A stretch of DNA of 27,739 nucleotides from CAYPHJ01 sp964410485 (lineage in GTDB: Bacteria; Desulfobacterota; Binatia; UBA9968): assembly GCA_964410485.1 (NCBI GenBank), contig CAYPHJ010000060.1:1-27739 (forward strand), read 5' to 3'. The stretch's first letter is position 1, and each line of letters begins with the position of its first letter. The position numbers and the translations under genes were made by a program. The notes under the pieces were generated by a model, which made no database searches, had not been told where the DNA came from, and saw only the letters and a list, made by a program, of their open reading frames with translations. This document shows, piece by piece, positions 15,410-23,038 of the stretch.

Positions 15410-15452
15410 TTCTTCACCTCCCTTCTCGAAAAATTACTCGCACTGCCACTTG

Positions 15453-15468
15453 AGCAAGCGTTGTGCCG
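15453..15468 (-). promoter_or_regulatory. sigma-54 (RpoN) -24/-12 promoter
   Basis: On the minus strand the sequence reads CGGCACAACGCTTGCT. It matches the RpoN consensus TGGCACG-N4-TTGCW at all but two positions, with the required ten bases between the GG and GC pairs. Transcription would begin near 15442, leaving a leader of about 33 nt with a strong ribosome site before the 44-aa gene. The adjacent sigma-54 activator gene supports the call. Confidence 0.65.
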
Positions 15469-15581
15469 TCCTCCTGGATTGCGCTAAATAGCTGATTTTC
15501 GAACACACCGCTGCGCTTCACGGCAGGCGCGATTGTGGCGAACTTCAGCACCATCAATGCGTAGCGCACGGGAGGGCGGGA

Positions 15582-15593
15582 AACACTAGTGTT
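15582..15593. promoter_or_regulatory. candidate enhancer (activator-binding) palindrome
   Basis: AACACTAGTGTT is a perfect 12-bp palindrome. It sits about 140-150 bases upstream of the predicted sigma-54 start site, the distance typical of NtrC-family upstream activating sequences. No second perfect copy was found, so the assignment is tentative. Confidence 0.35.
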
Positions 15594-15812
15594 CTTTGTT
15601 GGTTCAGGTCGTTGTAAAAATCAACAGTCCTGCGGCAGTTTGCAACAACCGCAAGGCGCAAGCACTGCGGCCGCTGCCCGGAGCAATGCACTGCTCTTCT
15701 GGGCGAGGAATCTCGAATCACGGATCTTCAAAAAGCCCTTCTGGGATCTGGATCCCGTCTGCGCGGGCGAATTACGAAAATGCCGCCGCCTGTGCCGGAG
15801 AATTTCTGCTAT

Positions 15813-15859
15813 AGCATACCGGCACCGAAGTGCTATGCTCTTGACATTTCTGGTATAAG
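15813..15859 (+). promoter_or_regulatory. hairpin and extended -10-like element upstream of the kinase
   Basis: AGCATA-CCG-GCAC (15813-15825) pairs with GTGC-TATGCT (15830-15839) around a CGAA loop, with a CCG bulge. It is followed by TGGTATAAG (15851-15859), which fits an extended -10 box (TGnTATAAG) and would start transcription about 20 bases before the kinase ATG. No matching -35 is seen at the right distance. This could be an operator overlapping the promoter. Confidence 0.35.
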
Positions 15860-15887
15860 AATTGCTTCGCAAAGGTCGTCCCGGGCC

Positions 15888-17450
15888 ATGAAACTTGGAA
15901 CTAAGTTGATCATGTTACTGATGATGGTGGTCGTCGTCATCATGATGATCCACGGCTATCTCAGCATTCGGCAGGATCGGGAAAGCGTTGAACGAGAGCT
16001 CAGGGTCGGGATGCGCGGATTCTCGAGGGTTCTCCAGTCTACGCTGGGACGTCTCTATGCTGATCTAGGTGATCTTCAGGCCACCGAGCGGTTTATCGAC
16101 ACGGCCGGTCCTAGAGGCAACATTCACGCAGTGATCGTCTACGATGCGTACGGTAAGGTCGTGGCACAATCTGCATCGGTTCGCTACAAAACCGATTTCC
16201 CTGAGCTCGATCCCACGGCGCTCATGAAACTGGATCCCGGCCCGGTTTTGCGCGACGGGAAGTCCATCGAAGAATACATTCGAGACCGCGAGGTGTTAAT
16301 TCACTACCGCATCCAACCGATCATTGGTTCCAACGACCGCATCGCCGGAGCTGTGCTCCTGGCGCGCAGTGGTTACAGGCTCCTAGCCAGCATCGAAGAG
16401 CGCCGCAATCGAATTATCACTACCAGCTCAGTGCTGATTGCCCTGCTTTCAGTGCTGATCTTGCTTATTGTGCGGCAGCACATCACGCGTCCCATCAATG
16501 CGTTGATCAAACGCATTCGAGAGATCGGCGAAGGACGATGGGAGCAGCGACTCGATGTCTCCGGCAGCGATGAGATATCTTCTCTCGCCAATGAGTTCAA
16601 TCTCATGTGCGAGAAACTGCAGCAGAGCTATACGAGATTGGTCGAAGAACAGCAGGAAAAACTAAAACTGGAGCGGAATCTGCGTCGTTCTGAGCGCCTT
16701 GCCTCAGTTGGCCAGCTTGCAGCCGGCCTGGCGCACGAAATCGGCACGCCGCTGAGCATTATCGGCGGCCGAGCCGAATACCTGCTGCGCCGGTCACGCA
16801 CTCAAGAGGAAATCAATGACAATCTGCGGACCATTCACGCCCAGATTGATCGAATCGCCGCGATCGTGCGGCAGCTGCTAGAGTTCTCGCGGCGCAAAGA
16901 ACCTGTCTTCCGTAACGTCGATGTTACCGCGTTGCTGCGCAATGTGAATGCTCTGCTCGAGCATCGTCTGGCGGAGAAGGCGGCCCATGTCGAAATTAGC
17001 GCGGCGAGCGGGATTCCAACGATCCAGGCCGATCCAGATCTGCTCCAGCAAGTTTTTATCAATCTATACCTCAATTCGCTGCACGCGTTGCGAGTCGGTG
17101 GCACGATCAAGATCCACGCCGCGCGGGGCGATGATGCAGTCGTTCCGAACGGCGGCGCCGGGAACTGTTTGCGCATCACGTTTGAAGACGATGGCGCAGG
17201 TATTTCGCCGACTCATATTGCCCAAGTCTTTGACCCGTTTTTCACGACCAAGGATATCGGCGATGGCACCGGCCTCGGGCTATCGGTCAGTTACGGTATT
17301 TTGAAAGAGCACGGCGGCGAAATCCAAGTCGAAAGCACGCCTCTCGAATTCACTCGCTTCACCATTTTGCTTCCCGTCGATCAGCCGCAGAAGTCGCTAC
17401 ATCCGACTGAAGAACCCAATGAATCTACGCGCAAATCGGCCCGCCGGTGA
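15888..17450 (+). CDS. membrane sensor histidine kinase (NtrB/AtoS-type)
   Basis: 520 aa from ATG 15888, where the first TM segment starts; the frame is open further upstream but without family-like sequence. TM1 at about 7-26, a periplasmic sensor region of about 150 residues (28-175), TM2 at about 176-196, a HAMP domain (about 197-250), a phospho-acceptor helix with His283 in GLAHEIGTPL, then a HATPase domain with N-box QVFINLYLNSLHAL, G1 DDGAGIS and GTGLGLS. It should phosphorylate the regulator encoded next; the two genes overlap by 32 bp. The signal is unknown. The periplasmic domain and the neighbouring exported peptide gene make an extracytoplasmic cue plausible. Confidence 0.92.
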   Translation: MKLGTKLIMLLMMVVVVIMMIHGYLSIRQDRESVERELRVGMRGFSRVLQSTLGRLYADLGDLQATERFIDTAGPRGNIHAVIVYDAYGKVVAQSASVRYKTDFPELDPTALMKLDPGPVLRDGKSIEEYIRDREVLIHYRIQPIIGSNDRIAGAVLLARSGYRLLASIEERRNRIITTSSVLIALLSVLILLIVRQHITRPINALIKRIREIGEGRWEQRLDVSGSDEISSLANEFNLMCEKLQQSYTRLVEEQQEKLKLERNLRRSERLASVGQLAAGLAHEIGTPLSIIGGRAEYLLRRSRTQEEINDNLRTIHAQIDRIAAIVRQLLEFSRRKEPVFRNVDVTALLRNVNALLEHRLAEKAAHVEISAASGIPTIQADPDLLQQVFINLYLNSLHALRVGGTIKIHAARGDDAVVPNGGAGNCLRITFEDDGAGISPTHIAQVFDPFFTTKDIGDGTGLGLSVSYGILKEHGGEIQVESTPLEFTRFTILLPVDQPQKSLHPTEEPNESTRKSARR

Positions 17451-18807
17451 TTCCTCTCGGCTTCTCGTCGTCGATGATGATCGCGAGATGTGCCAGTTTC
17501 TCACGGATCTCTTTACCGAAGAAGGCTACCAGGTGGAAGTCGTCCACCATGGCGCCGCAGCCCTGGAAAAATATCGTAGCGGCGTTTTCGATCTCGTGAT
17601 CACAGATCTTATGATGCCCGGGATGAGAGGCGTCGAGCTGATCAAGCGGCTCAAGGAATCGGACCCGAACGCGTTGGTCCTGTTGATTACGGCTTTCGGT
17701 ACGATTGAAAGCGCCGTAGAGGCGATGCACGCCGGCGCTTTCCACTATGTAACTAAACCTTTTCGCAACGATGAGCTCCTGCTCCATACAGGCCGAGCCC
17801 TCGAGCAACGCAAATTACGCAACGAGCTCCGCCGCTTGCGCTCGGCCGTGCGGGACCGCTATGGCGTTGAAAACATCATCGGTAAGAGCCCAAAGATGAG
17901 GGACATTCTCGATACCGTGGTCCACATCAGCGATCTTCCAGCGAACGTCCTTATTGTTGGCGAAAGCGGCACCGGCAAGGAAGTGATCGCGCGCGCGATT
18001 CATCATAATAGCGCCCGGGGCGAGAAACCGTTCATTCCGCTCAACTGCGCGGCCATCCCCGCGACGCTGTTGGAAAGCGAGCTGTTCGGCTATGTCCGGG
18101 GCGCTTTCACCGACGCGCGAAAAGACCGCAAAGGCCTATTTCACGAGGCCAATGGCGGGGTGATCTTCCTCGACGAGATCAGTGAGATTCCAATCAATCT
18201 ACAGGCCAAGCTTCTTCGAGTGATTGAAGACAGAGAGGTGAGGCCATTAGGCGCTAACCAGGCGGAAAAGGTGGATACGCGGATCGTATCGGCATCCAAC
18301 CGGGATTTGGAGCGGCTGGTCGAAGAAGGAAATTTCCGCAGCGATCTTTACTACAGGTTGAACGTCATCCGGCTAGAATTGGCGCCTCTGCGAGAGAGGC
18401 CGGAGGATATCGCTCTGTTGGTAGAGCACTTCATGAGAAAGTTTGCCGCTCAAGCTACGCGTAAACTGGCCGGCATCGAGCCGGAGGCGCTCGCCGCCCT
18501 AACTCAGTACCGCTGGCCCGGCAATGTTCGGGAGCTCGAACACGCCATCGAACGGGCAGTGCTGCTCGGCAAAGAAAACATGATTCGGCTAAAAGATCTT
18601 CCAACGCATATCGTTGAGCGTGATAACGCCGCATCTGTGGTAGTCGCGGCCGCCGCGAAAGGTTACACGTTACGGGAACTCGAGCGCGAGTACGTTATTC
18701 GTGTCATTGAAAACACTAAAGGCAATAAATCCGAAGCCGCCAAGATCCTCGGCGTCGACCGTACCACCCTCTATAGAAAACTGGAGGAATACAAGATCAA
18801 GGTTTGA
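17419..18807 (+). CDS. sigma-54-dependent response regulator (NtrC family)
   Basis: 462 aa. Receiver domain with the acidic pocket VVDDD (17-21), phospho-acceptor Asp63 and Lys113. AAA+ domain with Walker A GESGTGKE (181-188), sigma-54 contact loop GAFTDA (228-233), Walker B GGVIFLDE (246-253) and the arginine-finger region FRSDLYYRLNV (306-316). C-terminal Fis-type helix-turn-helix (about 418-460, NKSEAAKILGVDRTTLYRKL). It activates RpoN promoters in response to phosphorylation by the kinase just upstream, with which it overlaps. The contact loop reads GAFTDA rather than GAFTGA, a minority natural form. The best target seen in the window is the 44-aa peptide promoter. Confidence 0.95.
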   Translation: MNLRANRPAGDSSRLLVVDDDREMCQFLTDLFTEEGYQVEVVHHGAAALEKYRSGVFDLVITDLMMPGMRGVELIKRLKESDPNALVLLITAFGTIESAVEAMHAGAFHYVTKPFRNDELLLHTGRALEQRKLRNELRRLRSAVRDRYGVENIIGKSPKMRDILDTVVHISDLPANVLIVGESGTGKEVIARAIHHNSARGEKPFIPLNCAAIPATLLESELFGYVRGAFTDARKDRKGLFHEANGGVIFLDEISEIPINLQAKLLRVIEDREVRPLGANQAEKVDTRIVSASNRDLERLVEEGNFRSDLYYRLNVIRLELAPLRERPEDIALLVEHFMRKFAAQATRKLAGIEPEALAALTQYRWPGNVRELEHAIERAVLLGKENMIRLKDLPTHIVERDNAASVVVAAAAKGYTLRELEREYVIRVIENTKGNKSEAAKILGVDRTTLYRKLEEYKIKV

Positions 18808-18826
18808 GCAGAAGAAAAGAAGCGAC

Positions 18827-19687
18827 CTACGTGCCCTTCTTACCGCCGAACCCTTGTGGCTGGTCGTCTTTTTCGAGAGCAAGCCGATAGATGTCTTTCT
18901 TGGGATAGTGATATTTTTCACCCAGACTATCGGCAATTTCCTTGACTCGCATGCCCTTTTCCTTGAGCTCCAGAATCTCGCTCTTGAGCCGTTCCGTGGT
19001 GACGTCAGACTCGCCCGAGGTCCCTTTGATGACGAGCGTAATTTCGCCAATGACCTGGCGCTGCGAGAACTCGCGCAGCGCACCGCTTAAGAAACCGCGC
19101 CAAAACTCCTCGTGAAGCTTGGTCACCTCTCGTGCCACTACAACCTCGCGATCGCCGAGAATCCCATGGAGATCCTCGAGTGATTCTGGCAAACGGTGGG
19201 GCGCTTCATAAAAGACCAACGTCCGCGTCTCGGAGCGCAACGTTTGAAGCCTTGCCCGCCGCGCGTTCTTTTTTGCCGGCAGAAAGCCGTCGAAAGCAAA
19301 GCGATCCGTGGGCAGTCCGCTAGCGCTCAACACGGCCGTTAAGGCTGATACGCCCGGGACGGGCGCCACCCGCACCCCCGCCGCAATGGCGGCAACAACC
19401 AAGCGATAACCGGGGTCGGAGATGGCGGGTGTGCCGGCATCTGAGACTAACGCGATCTTATCGCCGCGCCCGAGCCGCTCTATCAGTTGTGGCGCCTTGG
19501 TTTTTTCGTTGTGCTCGTGATAACTCGTAAGCGGCGTATGAATGTCAAAGTGGTTGAGCAAGACGGCGGTGTGACGAGTGTCTTCGGCCGCGATGAGATC
19601 AACTTCTTTCAGCGTGCGCACGCCGCGCAACGTCATGTCTTCGAGATTGCCAATGGGAGTAGCGACAACGTAGAGAATGCCCGCCAT
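18827..19687 (-). CDS. rsmI: 16S rRNA 2'-O-methyltransferase RsmI
   Basis: 286 aa. SAM-dependent enzyme that methylates the ribose of C1402 in 16S rRNA. Family marks: YVVATPIGNLEDMTLRG (6-22), AEDTRH (34-39), VSDAGTPAISDPG (81-93) and PGVSA (111-115) of the tetrapyrrole-methylase fold. A C-terminal helical extension (about 235-275, ending KKDIYRLALE) is typical of RsmI. It is convergent with the response regulator (19-bp gap) and divergent from the selenoprotein gene. AGGA lies 11 bases before its ATG. All expected motifs are intact. Confidence 0.95.
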   Translation of the reverse strand: MAGILYVVATPIGNLEDMTLRGVRTLKEVDLIAAEDTRHTAVLLNHFDIHTPLTSYHEHNEKTKAPQLIERLGRGDKIALVSDAGTPAISDPGYRLVVAAIAAGVRVAPVPGVSALTAVLSASGLPTDRFAFDGFLPAKKNARRARLQTLRSETRTLVFYEAPHRLPESLEDLHGILGDREVVVAREVTKLHEEFWRGFLSGALREFSQRQVIGEITLVIKGTSGESDVTTERLKSEILELKEKGMRVKEIADSLGEKYHYPKKDIYRLALEKDDQPQGFGGKKGT

Positions 19688-19791
19688 AGGGAAGTTTTCC
19701 TATTTGCTTGCAATTTAACAGCCATCGGCTACCTTGGGAAGCAGGAATCAAGCGCTCATCTCCAGCGGCGACTTTGTTTACGGGAGCAAAA

Positions 19792-20022
19792 ATGATGAAT
19801 ACAGAGCCAATTCTTATCTTCGGCCAAGATCTCTGCCCGTACACCTCGCGTGCGCGCGAGGAATTCTCACGACGGAAACAACCGTTTGAGTATTTCAATG
19901 TCCTCGATGATAAAGACGCGCTCCAGCGCATGCTCAGGTATACAAACGGCCGGCGCCATATCCCGGTCATTGTCGAAGCGGGTAACGTAACGATCGGCTT
20001 TGGCGGGAGCTGAGAGGTTTAG
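19792..20022 (+). CDS. glutaredoxin-like probable selenoprotein (UXX-star type), TGA at 20011 read as Sec
   Basis: Thioredoxin-fold redox protein, about 76 aa. CPYT active site at residues 15-18, cis-Pro58 in HIPVI, and a C-terminal VTIGFGGS. At that point a TGA (20011-20013) is followed by GAG GTT TAG, so reading TGA as selenocysteine gives a protein ending GGS-Sec-Glu-Val. From memory, the UXX-star (seleno)protein family has exactly this form: a glutaredoxin-like body and Sec or Cys as third-last residue, often in GGTU/GGSU-x-x. A GC hairpin immediately after TGA fits a bacterial SECIS. GGGAG precedes ATG 19792; ATG 19795 is also possible. If TGA were a true stop the product would be 73 aa, which remains the alternative. 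No sel genes are in the window. Confidence 0.72.
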
Positions 20023-20039
20023 AGCCGGCGGGCGCCGGT
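20014..20039 (+). promoter_or_regulatory. putative bacterial SECIS hairpin
   Basis: CCGGC (20025-20029) and GCCGG (20034-20038) form a perfect 5-bp stem, extendable by a G-T pair, with apical loop GGGC (20030-20033). The loop begins after 16 nt downstream of the TGA and starts with G, which meets the general rule for bacterial SECIS elements (apical loop about 16-37 nt after UGA with a G in its first two bases, as I recall). The stem lies just past the TAG that would end the selenoprotein. Confidence 0.55.
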
Positions 20040-20062
20040 GACATGACAGCACAGAGACGATC

Positions 20063-21142
20063 GTGGACTTGACACAACCCCTCGAACAACTCGTCACCGA
20101 CAAAGTTCGTGCTGCATTCAGCCGGGCGCAACTCCTTTCACTCACAGGGTTGGCGGGAGACGCCTCCAGCCGGCGTTTTTACCGGGCGCGAGTCGCGGGC
20201 GACAAGCTGCCCCCATCTATCATTGTGATGCAACTCCCCCCAGGCAGTGGACTGCCTCTCTCGTCGGAAGAATTAGCCGTCTTCAAACAGCCGTTGAAAG
20301 AGATCCCGTTTTTGAACGTCCATCGTTTCCTGTCCAAAATCGGCCTCAGGGTGCCCCTGCTTTACGGCGCATGGGAACAGGACGGGATTATTCTTCTCGA
20401 AGACTTGGGCGACACCTCTCTCTGGGATCGAGTGCAGGGAAGCGGCGAAACGGAGGTTTTGGCCTGGTATCGCAAAGCCCTCGATCAACTTTTAATCATC
20501 CAGGTGCGGGGCACGAGAGCCCGTGATGAAGCATGCATCGCGTTTCAACAACGATTTGATGCTCGCCTTTACTTGTGGGAGTTTGAACATTTTATCGAGT
20601 TTGGGCTGGTAAAAGCGCCGGGCGTAGACGTCGAGCAGCGCACTCTCGACGCTCTGCGGGGTGTCTTTACAGTGATAGCTGGGCGCCTCGATCGTCAGCC
20701 TCCCTGCTTGAACCACCGCGATTATCACAGCTGGAATTTGATGATTCATGATGGCGGGGTAACTGTGATCGATTTTCAGGATGCCTTGCTGGCACCCGCC
20801 GCATACGACGTCGCTTCGCTTTTGAACGATCGCCACACAGACGTCGTGATTACACCGGGGCTCGAACGGGAGCTGATCCGGTACTATTTGGATCAACGGG
20901 AAGACTCGGGCGACGTGAAGGTCGGTCGCGACGAGTTTTTCGAGGTCTACCTTCTGTCCGCCATCCAGCGCGACCTCAAGGTCGTCGGACGCTTCAATTA
21001 TCTCGCTCAGGTGAAAGGCAAACCGGGATATAAGCAATTCGTGCCGGCAACGCTTCGACGTCTCAAAAGAAACCTAACGCGACTTCCCGAGTTCGAGAAG
21101 GTCGGCGATATCTTGGCGGAACACTACGAGGAGATGAGATGA
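20063..21142 (+). CDS. amgK: aminoglycoside-phosphotransferase-fold sugar kinase, AmgK-like
   Basis: 359 aa, GTG start. APH-fold kinase with LLEDLGD (111-117), catalytic loop HRDYHSWNL (218-226, Asp220) and metal site IDFQDA (236-241, Asp237). AmgK phosphorylates the anomeric position of N-acetylmuramic acid or GlcNAc in peptidoglycan recycling, and its partner MurU makes the UDP-sugar. The MurU-like gene follows 66 bp downstream, which is the main reason for this call rather than a generic phosphotransferase. A role in making other activated sugars for the nearby glycosyltransferases is the alternative. It begins about 40 bases after the selenoprotein stop and may share its transcript. Confidence 0.8.
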   Translation: MDLTQPLEQLVTDKVRAAFSRAQLLSLTGLAGDASSRRFYRARVAGDKLPPSIIVMQLPPGSGLPLSSEELAVFKQPLKEIPFLNVHRFLSKIGLRVPLLYGAWEQDGIILLEDLGDTSLWDRVQGSGETEVLAWYRKALDQLLIIQVRGTRARDEACIAFQQRFDARLYLWEFEHFIEFGLVKAPGVDVEQRTLDALRGVFTVIAGRLDRQPPCLNHRDYHSWNLMIHDGGVTVIDFQDALLAPAAYDVASLLNDRHTDVVITPGLERELIRYYLDQREDSGDVKVGRDEFFEVYLLSAIQRDLKVVGRFNYLAQVKGKPGYKQFVPATLRRLKRNLTRLPEFEKVGDILAEHYEEMR

Positions 21143-21208
21143 GCTTTACAGGGTCTTTCAGGCAGGCACCTGTCTTCTTGATGCTGCCTCTCTAATCGTC
21201 GACTTGCC

Positions 21209-21961
21209 ATGAAAGCCATGGTCCTGGCCGCGGGTCGAGGAGAAAGGCTGCGCCCTCTCACCAACACATTGCCTAAAGCGCTCGTGCCGGTGGCGCGCCG
21301 CCCGATGATCGATTATCCGCTGTCGCTGCTTCGACGTCACGGAGTTCGCGATATCATTATAAACCTGCATCATTTGGGAGAACAGATTGAGGCGTACCTC
21401 GGGGACGGAAGCAAATGGGGTCTCAACATTGCTTATTCAAAAGAGCAGGAACTGCTCGACACCGGCGGCGGATTGCTCAAAGCCAAACCATATCTGGAAG
21501 ACGGCACATTCATTGTCATCAATACGGACGTATTGATCGACTTGCCGCTTGGGGATGTACTGGCGTTTCACCAAAAAAATAACGCGGCAGCCACTCTGGT
21601 CCTTCGTCCCGACCCCTTGGCCGACGAGTACGGCTCTATGGAGATAGACTCATGGGGACGCATCCAGAGATTCCTTTACGCGCGGCCGCAAGCCTTAGCT
21701 TCCGGCGCAACCGCAACACTGATGTTCACCGGTGTGCAGATCCTGGAGCCTCGAATCTTCGACTTCATGGAACGCGACGGGCAGTTGCGTAAATTCAGCA
21801 CGACAAAAGAAACCTACCCTAAAATGCTCACTTCTGGGGAAAGGCTGTTCGGTTATCGCTTCGAGGGGCTGTGGCAGGATCTCGGCACCGTGGAGCGGAT
21901 CAAGCAAGCAGAGGCACGGCTGGCCCACGCCGGCCCGCTGCAGTTCTTAGAGGCGTTTTAA
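21209..21961 (+). CDS. murU: sugar-1-phosphate nucleotidyltransferase, MurU-like
   Basis: 250 aa. The nucleotidyl-transferase signature LAAGRGERLRPLT (6-18) is followed by PKAL (22-25), DTGGG (84-88) and a metal-binding NTDV (105-108, Asp107). It joins a nucleoside triphosphate to a sugar-1-phosphate. It is short, with no left-handed beta-helix acyltransferase domain, as in MurU and related enzymes. Pairing with the AmgK-like kinase suggests UDP-MurNAc or UDP-GlcNAc recycling; mannose-1-phosphate guanylyltransferase-like activity cannot be excluded. It is convergent with a glycosyltransferase, with a hairpin repeat between them. Confidence 0.82.
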   Translation: MKAMVLAAGRGERLRPLTNTLPKALVPVARRPMIDYPLSLLRRHGVRDIIINLHHLGEQIEAYLGDGSKWGLNIAYSKEQELLDTGGGLLKAKPYLEDGTFIVINTDVLIDLPLGDVLAFHQKNNAAATLVLRPDPLADEYGSMEIDSWGRIQRFLYARPQALASGATATLMFTGVQILEPRIFDFMERDGQLRKFSTTKETYPKMLTSGERLFGYRFEGLWQDLGTVERIKQAEARLAHAGPLQFLEAF

Positions 21962-21970
21962 CGCATGCTG

Positions 21971-22016
21971 GAGTGTTGGGGTAGTGGAGTCTTCACCACT
22001 CCAGTACTCCAAGCAC
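21971..22016. repeat. hairpin repeat of GGAGT words between convergent genes
   Basis: The left arm, beginning GAGTGTTGGGGTAGTGGAGT (21971-21990), pairs with 21995-22016 (ending TACTCCAAGCACTC), with two one-base gaps. The words match those of the element at 3060-3138. It fills the 66-bp gap between the stops of two convergent genes and could end both transcripts. Confidence 0.7.
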
Positions 22017-22027
22017 TCACGCATATT

Positions 22028-22768
22028 TCACAGCCTGTATTTGCCCAAGAGAAAATTCTTTCTGACCTTGACCACATCGGCCAGAACCTGCAGGTAGTCG
22101 CTGCCACGAAAATGGCTCCGATCATCATTGACCCAGCTTGCGGGAATAATTCCGATGTTGTATTTCGACGCCCGGGCCAGTGCCAAAACCTCGATATCAA
22201 AGCCCCAGCCATCGATAGTCGTCTGGGAAAATATTCGTTCTGCCGCCTCAGCCCGAAACGCCTTGAAGCCGCATTGAGTGTCCCAAATGCCGGGAACGGC
22301 CAATAGTTGCACAATCAGATTGCCCAGATGACCCATCACCCGCTTGTACCAGACCTGAGGCACCGTTTGTTGCGCCTGACCGACATCCATCGAGTTTCGC
22401 GACGCGATGACCACGTCACAGCCGGAGTCGAACAGCGGCTTCATTTTTTCGAAGTGGGCGATGTCCGTCGAATTGTCGGCATCACAAAAGAGCCGCACCC
22501 GACCCGACGCTCCGACCATGCCTTCACCGACCGTATACCCTTTGCCCCGATTAACAGCCCGATCGATTATTTTGAGATTATCGACTGTCAGTTCCAGGGG
22601 TTGGACAACCGCGCGCGTATTATCGGATGGACCATCGAGGACGACGAGAATCTCATACGTCAACCCGGAGCCACTGAGATATTCGTGGACCCGCCGCAGT
22701 GTTTTCGGCAATCTCTCAGCTTCGTTATAAGCGGGGATGATCACCGATAGATACGGCTCGCGTGTCAT
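22028..22768 (-). CDS. family-2 glycosyltransferase (dolichyl-phosphate glucose/mannose synthase-like)
   Basis: 246 aa, one GT-A domain without evident TM helices. SVIIPAYNEAERLPKTL (8-24), LVVLDGPSDNT (41-51), a metal-binding DAD (96-98), CDVVIASR (117-124), CGFKAFR (166-172) and WGFDIEVLALA (188-198) are the marks of polyprenyl-phosphate glycosyl transferases that load a sugar onto a lipid carrier. The nucleotide-binding motif reads VVLDG rather than the usual VVDDG, a small oddity. It is divergent from a paralogue of the same length at 23039. Donor and lipid acceptor are unknown. Confidence 0.88.
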   Translation of the reverse strand: MTREPYLSVIIPAYNEAERLPKTLRRVHEYLSGSGLTYEILVVLDGPSDNTRAVVQPLELTVDNLKIIDRAVNRGKGYTVGEGMVGASGRVRLFCDADNSTDIAHFEKMKPLFDSGCDVVIASRNSMDVGQAQQTVPQVWYKRVMGHLGNLIVQLLAVPGIWDTQCGFKAFRAEAAERIFSQTTIDGWGFDIEVLALARASKYNIGIIPASWVNDDRSHFRGSDYLQVLADVVKVRKNFLLGKYRL

Positions 22769-22926
22769 GAAGCGCGGACTGAACCTTTTAGTCTGACCGG
22801 GGTTGTTTGTTGCTTACGAGCCGGGGAAGCTGACTCGCTAAACCATTCTCTTCGTATCGACTTTTCCGTTTATCACCAAAAATGCGCATGTATCAAGCTT
22901 GGCCGCTCGGTTGAGTGACAATTATG

Positions 22927-22955
22927 TTGAAGGGCGCACACTCTTAATATATTCT
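22927..22955 (+). promoter_or_regulatory. possible sigma-70 promoter for the second glycosyltransferase
   Basis: TTGAAG (22927-22932) and TATTCT (22950-22955) are 17 bases apart and match the -35/-10 consensus at four of six positions each. The site lies about 85 bases before the ATG at 23039 within the 270-bp divergent region. A small GTTGGT...ACCAAC hairpin follows at 23001-23018. Confidence 0.3.
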
Positions 22956-23038
22956 ACCGACCTTCGCCATGGCGTGCGTCAAAATCCCGGTAGAAAGCCC
23001 GTTGGTTCCGGCACCAACCATGGACCCTCGATAATAAG

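Larger units (their letters stand above)
15410..15887. other. regulatory intergenic region between peptide gene and kinase
   Basis: 478 bp without a credible gene; the short open frames here lack good starts or family signals. It carries the sigma-54 promoter (15453-15468), a palindrome AACACTAGTGTT (15582-15593), an inverted pair GAGCA...TGCTC (15681-15696) and a hairpin with an extended -10-like box before the kinase (15813-15859). The arrangement fits a divergent promoter region with enhancer sites. Confidence 0.5.

Noticed and set aside
15819..15834. Second possible sigma-54 promoter (CCGGCACCGAAGTGCT) before the histidine kinase
   Set aside because: Only nine bases separate GG and GC, and RpoN sites need ten. 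The same bases are better explained as a hairpin.
15589..15858. ORFs between the peptide gene and the kinase
   Set aside because: No family signal and no convincing ribosome site; several overlapping frames are open, as expected in GC-rich non-coding DNA.
19686..19703. Inverted repeat ATAGGGAA-GTTTTCCTAT at the rsmI start as an operator
   Set aside because: The right half is adequately explained as the rsmI ribosome-binding site (AGGA), and the symmetry is short and imperfect.
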